Program-made: the position numbers and the translations under genes | Shown: one piece after another, positions 6,593 to 10,835 of the stretch | Numbering within the stretch: position 1 is the first letter of the stretch | Layout of the letters: every line of letters begins with the position of its first letter | The notes under the pieces: model-generated | What the model was told of the DNA's origin: nothing | The model's input: only the letters and a program-made list of their open reading frames with translations | Database searches by the model: none | Assembly: GCA_003447295.1 (NCBI GenBank) | Contig: DLZQ01000039.1 | Span: 11,830-22,664 of the forward strand | Direction of reading: 5' to 3' | DNA from: Lachnospiraceae bacterium | GTDB lineage: Bacteria > Bacillota > Clostridia > Lachnospirales > Lachnospiraceae | Length of the DNA: 10,835 bases

Positions 6593-7549
6593 ATGGAAAA
6601 GAAAAAATCATATGGCGTATTGATCGCGGGAGCCATTCTCCTGATCCTGGGAATTATCCTGGCAGTCATTACCCACAATAACAGTTATCAAGAGTCCGTT
6701 GCTTATGGCAGCCAGTTAAGCGATGTCAAGGCACAGTTAGAAGAAGTAGGTGCGTCCATTGAAGCAATTAACGCAGGTACCGCAACCGGAGATCTGGATG
6801 CCCTGAATGCACAGAAAGATGAGTTATCCGCTCAGAAATCCACACTGTCCGATGAGAAGCTTTCCGCAGAACGCCCTTATTCTTACAGCCTAGTTCTTGT
6901 ATTCTTCGCTATTTTGCTGACGATCAAGGGATTGTATAATGCGATTGCAGGCGTTCCTTCCGCAGAAAAAAAGGTGGATGTAACCAGACTGGCTCAGGCA
7001 GGATTATTGGCGGCTCTTTGCTACATCGGCTTTGCTTTTTTGAAATTTGACATTCCCGTTCCCGGCAGTCTGGAAAAAACCGCAGTGCACTTCGGCAATG
7101 TTTTCTGTGTACTGGCTGCTCTGCTTCTGGGTGGTTACTGGGGTGGACTTGCCGGTGCCGTGGGTATGACCATCGCTGACCTGACTACTGCTTATGTAAC
7201 CAGTGCTCCCAAGACTTTCCTATTAAAACTGTGCATCGGCCTGATCGTAGGTCTGGTAGCTCACAAGATTTTCCACCTGAGTGCTGAGCATCCGAAAAAA
7301 TATGTGGCTCGTGTCGCTATTTTGGCTTCTGTCTGCGGTATGGCATTCAATATTGTAGCCGATCCTTTGGTAGGGTACTTCTATAAGACATATTTGTTAG
7401 GGGTGCCTCAGGATATTTCCAAGGCATTGGCAAAAATTGCAACCGGTGTTACTGCCTTTAATGCTGTCTGGGCAGTTGTTCTGGCAACCGTCCTTTATCT
7501 GGCACTTCGTCCGGCACTGAAGAAAGCAGGATTATTCCATGAAATGTAA
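6593..7549 (+). CDS. ECF transporter S component, probable vitamin B6 uptake
   Basis: A 318-residue integral membrane protein. The C-terminal part (about 131-318) has the features of an energy-coupling-factor S component: several hydrophobic helices, a small-residue-rich first helix (AGLLAALCYIGFAF), and a glycine-rich stretch LLLGGYWGGLAGAVGM. Such proteins bind a vitamin and use a shared EcfAA'T module, which is not in this window. The substrate is inferred from the next gene, a pyridoxamine/pyridoxal kinase whose start overlaps this gene by 11 nt. The first 130 residues are unusual: a membrane helix (8-27), a roughly 65-residue Gln/Glu/Ser-rich coiled-coil-like stretch (about 36-92), and another membrane helix (about 98-119). 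A standard S component is about 170-200 residues. The start is chosen by the GAGGAG site at 6578-6583. Another vitamin substrate cannot be excluded. Confidence 0.87.
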   Translation: MEKKKSYGVLIAGAILLILGIILAVITHNNSYQESVAYGSQLSDVKAQLEEVGASIEAINAGTATGDLDALNAQKDELSAQKSTLSDEKLSAERPYSYSLVLVFFAILLTIKGLYNAIAGVPSAEKKVDVTRLAQAGLLAALCYIGFAFLKFDIPVPGSLEKTAVHFGNVFCVLAALLLGGYWGGLAGAVGMTIADLTTAYVTSAPKTFLLKLCIGLIVGLVAHKIFHLSAEHPKKYVARVAILASVCGMAFNIVADPLVGYFYKTYLLGVPQDISKALAKIATGVTAFNAVWAVVLATVLYLALRPALKKAGLFHEM

Positions 7550-8447
7550 TGCTAACAATTGTAATACTACTGCTCATAAAGGCGGGGATTTCGTTCCCCG
7601 CCTTGCTATGATCAATGATATTGCCGGTTTTGGGCGCTGCTCCACCACCGTGTCCCTGCCCGTGATCAGCGTAATGAAGGTACAGGTATGCCCTGTACCT
7701 ACTTCTGTTTTATCAAACCATTTGGGATTTCCTCTCTGCCATTTTGATGACTACACCTCTCATATGCGAGATTATATAAAAGTATGGAACGAACTGGGGC
7801 TTACCTTCGATGGGTTATACTGTGGATTCTTAGGAAATGAAGAGCAGATCGACATTGTACGGGAATTCGTGGAAATGTTCCGGCCGCCCCTGTTTTTGCT
7901 GGATCCGGTCATGGGAGACCACGGCAGGGCCTACTCCTCCATCACAGAGACGCATGTTCAGAAGATGAAGGAACTGCTGCCTCTTGCGGATATTATCACG
8001 CCGAATATCACGGAAGCCTGCCTGCTGACCGGCACTCCCTGGAAGGATAGGGAATGGACGATGCCGGAGCTGTCCGGATTATGTGAACGGCTGGCTGACA
8101 TCTGCCAGCAGGAGTCTGTTTCATCCGGCGAAGCCTCCGTTGGCACTGTCTCTAGTGCATCCATCGTCATCACCGGAATCCGCCAGGGGGATTCTCTGGT
8201 GAACTTCCTGTGGGATGATGGTGTCTATACCACTGTTTCCACCCCCATTGCCGGAGCCTCCCGCCCCGGCACCGGAGACATCTTCGCCTCCATTCTCGCC
8301 GCCGATGCCGTCCGCGGGGAGACTCTGCTAACCTCCGTGCAGAAGGCAGCGAACTTCGTAGGTCTGTGCAACGCCGGAAGTGAAAAGGCGGGAACGCCCG
8401 TGCAGGAGGGCGTGGTGTTTGAGAAGTATCTGACGGCGCTGTTGTAA
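7539..8447 (+). CDS. pdxK: Pyridoxamine / pyridoxal kinase
   Basis: A 302-residue ribokinase-fold enzyme that phosphorylates B6 vitamers (pyridoxal, pyridoxamine, pyridoxine) with ATP to feed the pyridoxal phosphate pool. Visible motifs are MINDIAGFGRCS at 24-35, GLYCGFLGN around 92-100, DPVMGDHGRAY at 122-132, TPNITEA at 154-160, and the anion-hole/catalytic motif GTGD at 244-247 followed by IFAS. The ATG overlaps the S component gene by 11 nt and has AGCAGGA 7 nt upstream. This start gives a 23-residue extension with two cysteines before the usual family start at Met24 (7608). The codons just before Met24 form a perfect 10-bp hairpin, so initiation at 7608 is an alternative. pdxY or a pyridoxamine kinase family name would be equally acceptable. 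Confidence 0.9.
   Translation: MKCNANNCNTTAHKGGDFVPRLAMINDIAGFGRCSTTVSLPVISVMKVQVCPVPTSVLSNHLGFPLCHFDDYTSHMRDYIKVWNELGLTFDGLYCGFLGNEEQIDIVREFVEMFRPPLFLLDPVMGDHGRAYSSITETHVQKMKELLPLADIITPNITEACLLTGTPWKDREWTMPELSGLCERLADICQQESVSSGEASVGTVSSASIVITGIRQGDSLVNFLWDDGVYTTVSTPIAGASRPGTGDIFASILAADAVRGETLLTSVQKAANFVGLCNAGSEKAGTPVQEGVVFEKYLTALL
7579..7604 (+). other. Perfect 10-bp hairpin at the start of the kinase gene
   Basis: AAGGCGGGGA (7579-7588) and TCCCCGCCTT (7595-7604) flank a 6-nt loop, three nucleotides before the ATG at 7608. There is no T tract after it. It lies within the N-terminal extension if translation starts at 7539, or forms the immediate 5' context if translation starts at 7608. Confidence 0.7.
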
Positions 8448-8479
8448 AAAAGGCGACGGCTTTTTCTTTTACCGTCGCC
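8446..8479 (-). terminator. Terminator of the sigma/anti-sigma unit, abutting pdxK
   Basis: The stem GGCGACGG/CCGTCGCC (8452-8459 with 8472-8479) is followed on the minus strand by TTTTTT (plus A run 8446-8451, overlapping the pdxK stop codon). On the plus strand the stem is followed by CGACAGAG without a T tract, so it is clearly a terminator for the minus strand and at best a weak one for pdxK. Confidence 0.85.
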
Positions 8480-8495
8480 CGACAGAGCGGATTAT

Positions 8496-9917
8496 TTAGT
8501 CATTCCAATTGGGTTCACCAACATTATAACTCTGATCTGCAACAGGTTCGTTAGGGTTATCGTAGCAGCTTTCAATAGTCAGGTGAAACTCCGGTAAGCT
8601 ATCACAAGTGTTCGACTTATTTTCCAGTTTACTTGATGCATCGTTTCCGGTTACATTCTCTGTTGTTCCGCGCCCCGTGTCAGTTCTATAACCGAGAAGT
8701 GTTCCCATGTTATCACGATAGTAGGTATAAATGTTCTGAACTCGTTCCCAAACCTGCTCGTCAAAATAAACGTCGCTCCTTTGGCTAACCATGCTTTCCA
8801 CATACTGACGAAGATCGGAATAGAACAAATCGCTGACATCATAGCAGACATACTGTTCGTCCTCATAGATCTTGTACTGCTCCATCTGTTCAAAGGTCAA
8901 AAGTTGACCGCGGATAAAGGCATAGTCCTGCGTGGTATGAATTTCATTTTTTTCGTATATGAAAACATAAATCAAGGGAATATCCACACCGCCGTCGATT
9001 TCACCTTTGTGCTGCGGGATGTAGGCGCTTAAAACCATCGCACATTCTTCCGCGGAGGCACCAATGATTTTGTCATACCCGTCCGTTGATCGGCGATGCA
9101 GACCAGTTAGCTGCAATTGCATATCCGCAGGCACAGCAGGGTCAAAAAGGACACTTTCGGCGCTGTCAATCAAAGTTAACTCATTTGGTGACACGGAGGG
9201 CACGATGTTTATATCCATTTGTTCCAACACCCTCTGGCAATGTTCCAGATATTCGCCAGCGAGCCGATTTCTTTCATTAATATCCAAAGTGTATCTTTCA
9301 AAGTATGGTCTGAATTCTTCCATAATTTCTGATATCAGTTCCGGATCAGCGTCAACCGGAGTAATCGGCGCCACGTCAACTTTTTCGGTTGGGACAGATT
9401 CTGCAAATTCAACCGTACACATCCAATCCTGTCCAAATAAGAAGTTGTTATTTGTCAACACCAAGTAGTACCAATCATCATCCGAAATCGGTGTCTCCAA
9501 CAATGATATATCATAGGCATCTGAAAGATCAATTACCATCGTACCGCTTGAGTTAGCAGGTATCTCGGTGTTGCTGAAAGACACCTTTCCCGAAAGCGGT
9601 TTAACTTCCTCGCTGGTAGACCAGCGCATTAGTTTAAGTTTCGATTGAAAATTAAGCTCTTTGTCAGACCTATTTTCTACTTGAACAGAAATTACACCAT
9701 TTCCCTCATATGTGGCAGACAGAGAAAGTTCATCTCCGGATAGGGAGGAAAACAAACTGTTTGCAAAAACAGTCATAGAAAAGAAACAAAAAACTGCTGC
9801 AACTACTCCCCATTTCACCCATACCGGCTTTTTCTTCACCCGTATGTTGGGAGCTGCTTCCTGAATATACTTTGTGCTGATGTTACCAATCGCCTCGGAA
9901 ATATCTTCACGTTTCAT
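8496..9917 (-). CDS. Single-pass membrane protein, probable anti-sigma factor
   Basis: A 473-residue protein. Residues 1-32 form a short N-terminal tail (EAIGNISTKYIQEAAP then RVKKK), followed by one hydrophobic segment at about 33-54; the remaining 420 residues are predicted extracytoplasmic. Residues about 62-172 look like a beta-sandwich (ISVQVENRSDKE, then EIPANSSGTMVIDLS). The rest is mixed helix and strand with scattered cysteines and a low-complexity Asn/Thr/Ser tail. Its ATG overlaps the stop of the upstream ECF sigma gene (ATGA), which strongly suggests a regulatory pair: the short tail would hold the sigma factor and the large outer domain would sense a signal. The anti-sigma role is inferred from context and from the similar layout in clostridial sigma/membrane-protein pairs; no classical zinc anti-sigma motif (HxxxCxxC) is seen. 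It ends at the terminator 8446-8479. Confidence 0.8.
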   Translation of the reverse strand: MKREDISEAIGNISTKYIQEAAPNIRVKKKPVWVKWGVVAAVFCFFSMTVFANSLFSSLSGDELSLSATYEGNGVISVQVENRSDKELNFQSKLKLMRWSTSEEVKPLSGKVSFSNTEIPANSSGTMVIDLSDAYDISLLETPISDDDWYYLVLTNNNFLFGQDWMCTVEFAESVPTEKVDVAPITPVDADPELISEIMEEFRPYFERYTLDINERNRLAGEYLEHCQRVLEQMDINIVPSVSPNELTLIDSAESVLFDPAVPADMQLQLTGLHRRSTDGYDKIIGASAEECAMVLSAYIPQHKGEIDGGVDIPLIYVFIYEKNEIHTTQDYAFIRGQLLTFEQMEQYKIYEDEQYVCYDVSDLFYSDLRQYVESMVSQRSDVYFDEQVWERVQNIYTYYRDNMGTLLGYRTDTGRGTTENVTGNDASSKLENKSNTCDSLPEFHLTIESCYDNPNEPVADQSYNVGEPNWND

Positions 9918-10471
9918 ACTGTAAATCCCTCCCCCTTCAAATAATCCCGCAGTTTGTCCCTAATACGGGAAAGTCGCACTGACACGGTATTACTCTTCAG
10001 ACCAAACTGTTTTGCAAGTTCCGAAATAGAATAGGCATACCAATATCGACGAACAAAGAGTATTCGACTCTCTGCATCCAGTGTATCCAGAAAATAGTCA
10101 ATCTGCCGGGTAAGCTCCTTTGCGGAAATCTCCGCCTCTACACTTTCAGAGGAGGATACACATTCCTCCAGTTCGTCTAAAGCCGCATCGTAAAAGCTGT
10201 TGCGCTTGACAGATGTATTCGCGTGATACTTTTTTATGGAGAGGTTACGGACAATTCGACAGATATAGGTAAGCAACGGGTTTGGATTTTGAGGCGGTAT
10301 TGTATTCCATGCTCCTAAATAAGCGTCGTTAACACACTCCTCTGCATCTAGGATATTGTTCAAAATATTTTTTGCGACCTTGTTACAGACATTTCCGTAC
10401 TTCACCGACAACTCTATGATTGCCTGTTCAGAGCGCATATAGAACAAATCAATAATTTCACTATCGTTCAA
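9914..10471 (-). CDS. ECF-family RNA polymerase sigma factor
   Basis: A 185-residue (TTG start) sigma-70 family extracytoplasmic-function sigma factor that directs RNA polymerase to stress- or signal-responsive promoters. Sigma region 2 spans about residues 5-82, with DAEECVNDAYLGAWNTIPP at 42-60 and the region 2.4-like YICRIVRNLSIKKYH. An acidic linker (about 97-117) leads to sigma region 4 (about 120-180), whose helix-turn-helix is SISELAKQFGLKSNTVSVRLSRIR. I chose the TTG at 10471 because AAAGGAAG lies 7 nt upstream and the protein then begins NDSEIIDLF, as usual for the family. The longer GTG reading (10495) has no site and would lie at the predicted transcription start. The gene overlaps its downstream membrane partner by 4 nt. 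Autoregulation is likely but unproven. Confidence 0.92.
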   Translation of the reverse strand: MNDSEIIDLFYMRSEQAIIELSVKYGNVCNKVAKNILNNILDAEECVNDAYLGAWNTIPPQNPNPLLTYICRIVRNLSIKKYHANTSVKRNSFYDAALDELEECVSSSESVEAEISAKELTRQIDYFLDTLDAESRILFVRRYWYAYSISELAKQFGLKSNTVSVRLSRIRDKLRDYLKGEGFTV

Positions 10472-10478
10472 ATCATCA

Positions 10479-10486
10479 CTTCCTTT
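10479..10486 (-). promoter_or_regulatory. Ribosome binding site deciding the sigma factor TTG start
   Basis: AAAGGAAG on the minus strand lies 7 nt before the in-frame TTG at 10471. It sits downstream of the alternative GTG at 10495, which makes that GTG an unlikely start. Confidence 0.65.
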
Positions 10487-10501
10487 CTGCCTCACCTATA
10501 T

Positions 10502-10528
10502 ACTACGAATTAAGAGAAAGATATTACA
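10502..10528 (-). promoter_or_regulatory. Candidate ECF-type promoter for the sigma gene
   Basis: Minus-strand TGTAAT (10523-10528) and CGTAGT (10502-10507) are 15 nt apart. This resembles ECF promoters, which commonly carry an AAC/TAA-type -35 and CGT at -10. Transcription would begin near 10496, giving a leader of about 25 nt to the TTG start. A SigA-like alternative overlaps it: TTGAAA (10543-10548), 16 nt, TAATAT (10521-10526). Confidence 0.35.
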
Positions 10529-10711
10529 AGAAAAACAAATATTTTCAAATTTAACAGACAGTGTCTGGGATATTGAGTATTCCTTCCTGATGATCGAAAA
10601 AAGTCAGATTTCTACTTTTCTCTATGAAAGCTAAAAAGCAAAGATTCCATTGACAAGTCTGTTATTATACTCCAAGCGGTATTATTTTTATCAAATCATA
10701 GATAGAACTTT
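10529..10711. other. Non-coding AT-rich region upstream of the sigma gene
   Basis: No convincing ORF with a ribosome binding site on either strand. It contains a weak minus-strand promoter candidate (TATAAT at 10664-10669 with TTGATA at 10689-10694, a long 19-nt spacer), a plus-strand TTGACA at 10650-10655 without a good -10, and an isolated GCGGTATT at 10676-10683 that repeats part of the hairpin to its right. Confidence 0.4.
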
Positions 10712-10756
10712 CAAAAATACCGCCTGATGGATAATAACTCCATTCAGGCGGTATTA
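10712..10756 (-). terminator. Strong hairpin terminator for a gene beyond the right edge
   Basis: Arms at 10716-10731 and 10739-10755 form a 12-bp GC-containing stem plus four pairs and a one-nt bulge around a 7-nt loop. On the minus strand the stem runs into TTTTT (plus 10713-10717), so it most likely ends a minus-strand transcript entering from the right. On the plus strand it is followed by ATAACGATAATTTTT, so weak bidirectional use is possible. From 10757 to 10835 I see only a weak ACTGCC/GGCAGT pairing with a 23-nt loop and no gene. Confidence 0.7.
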
Positions 10757-10835
10757 TAACGATAATTTTTCAAATGAAAGAAGATTTTTTACTGCCGCGA
10801 TATAAAAGTAACTCTGTCTGGCAGTATTTTACTTA

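Noticed and set aside
9914..10495. The longer GTG-start version of the sigma factor
   Set aside because: No ribosome binding site precedes the GTG, while the TTG 24 nt downstream has a well-spaced AAAGGAAG and matches the usual family N terminus.
10791..10825. ACTGCC / GGCAGT hairpin near the right edge as a terminator
   Set aside because: Only six pairs across a 23-nt loop, with a weak T run; not convincing on either strand.

Overview
The window looks like chromosomal DNA from a low-to-mid GC Gram-positive Clostridia, most likely a Lachnospiraceae-type gut bacterium. The evidence is AGGAGG-type ribosome binding sites, a valine T-box leader in front of valS, an ECF-type vitamin transporter S component, a clostridial-style ECF sigma factor with a translationally coupled membrane partner, and Rho-independent terminators. 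This assignment is inferred from gene style; no phylogenetic marker was searched.

Layout. (1) Minus-strand operon, 6420 down to 19: a promoter at 6391-6420, a leader of more than 600 nt, valS (3082-5760), folC (1661-3031), a 49-codon acidic ORF (1525-1674) overlapping the end of folC, a membrane-anchored zinc-ribbon/TPR protein (99-1514), and a terminator at 19-56. The leader holds a T-box riboswitch with a GUA (Val) specifier, a T-box core and an intrinsic terminator. (2) Plus-strand pair, 6593-8447: a vitamin S component with an unusual N-terminal extension, overlapping a pyridoxamine/pyridoxal kinase gene; together they look like a vitamin B6 salvage unit. (3) Minus-strand pair, 10471 down to 8496: an ECF sigma factor and a single-pass membrane protein joined by an ATGA overlap, probably sigma/anti-sigma. 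They end at a terminator that abuts the stop codon of the kinase gene. (4) The right edge (10472-10835) is non-coding, with candidate promoters and a strong hairpin terminator.

The most interesting feature is in the valS leader. Two direct copies of a roughly 145-nt element flank the T-box, one 5' of it and one between the T-box terminator and the valS ribosome binding site. Both copies share terminal inverted repeats and two conserved internal blocks. Their long stem has almost entirely different sequence in the two copies, yet stays paired in both, with about eight two-sided compensatory changes. This indicates selection on folded RNA (or a folded DNA hairpin) rather than on primary sequence. 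I do not recognise the family.

Working together: low charged tRNA-Val should let the T-box read through into valS and, through the same transcript, into folC, the small ORF and the TPR protein. The divergent B6 unit and the downstream sigma/anti-sigma unit appear to be independently transcribed.
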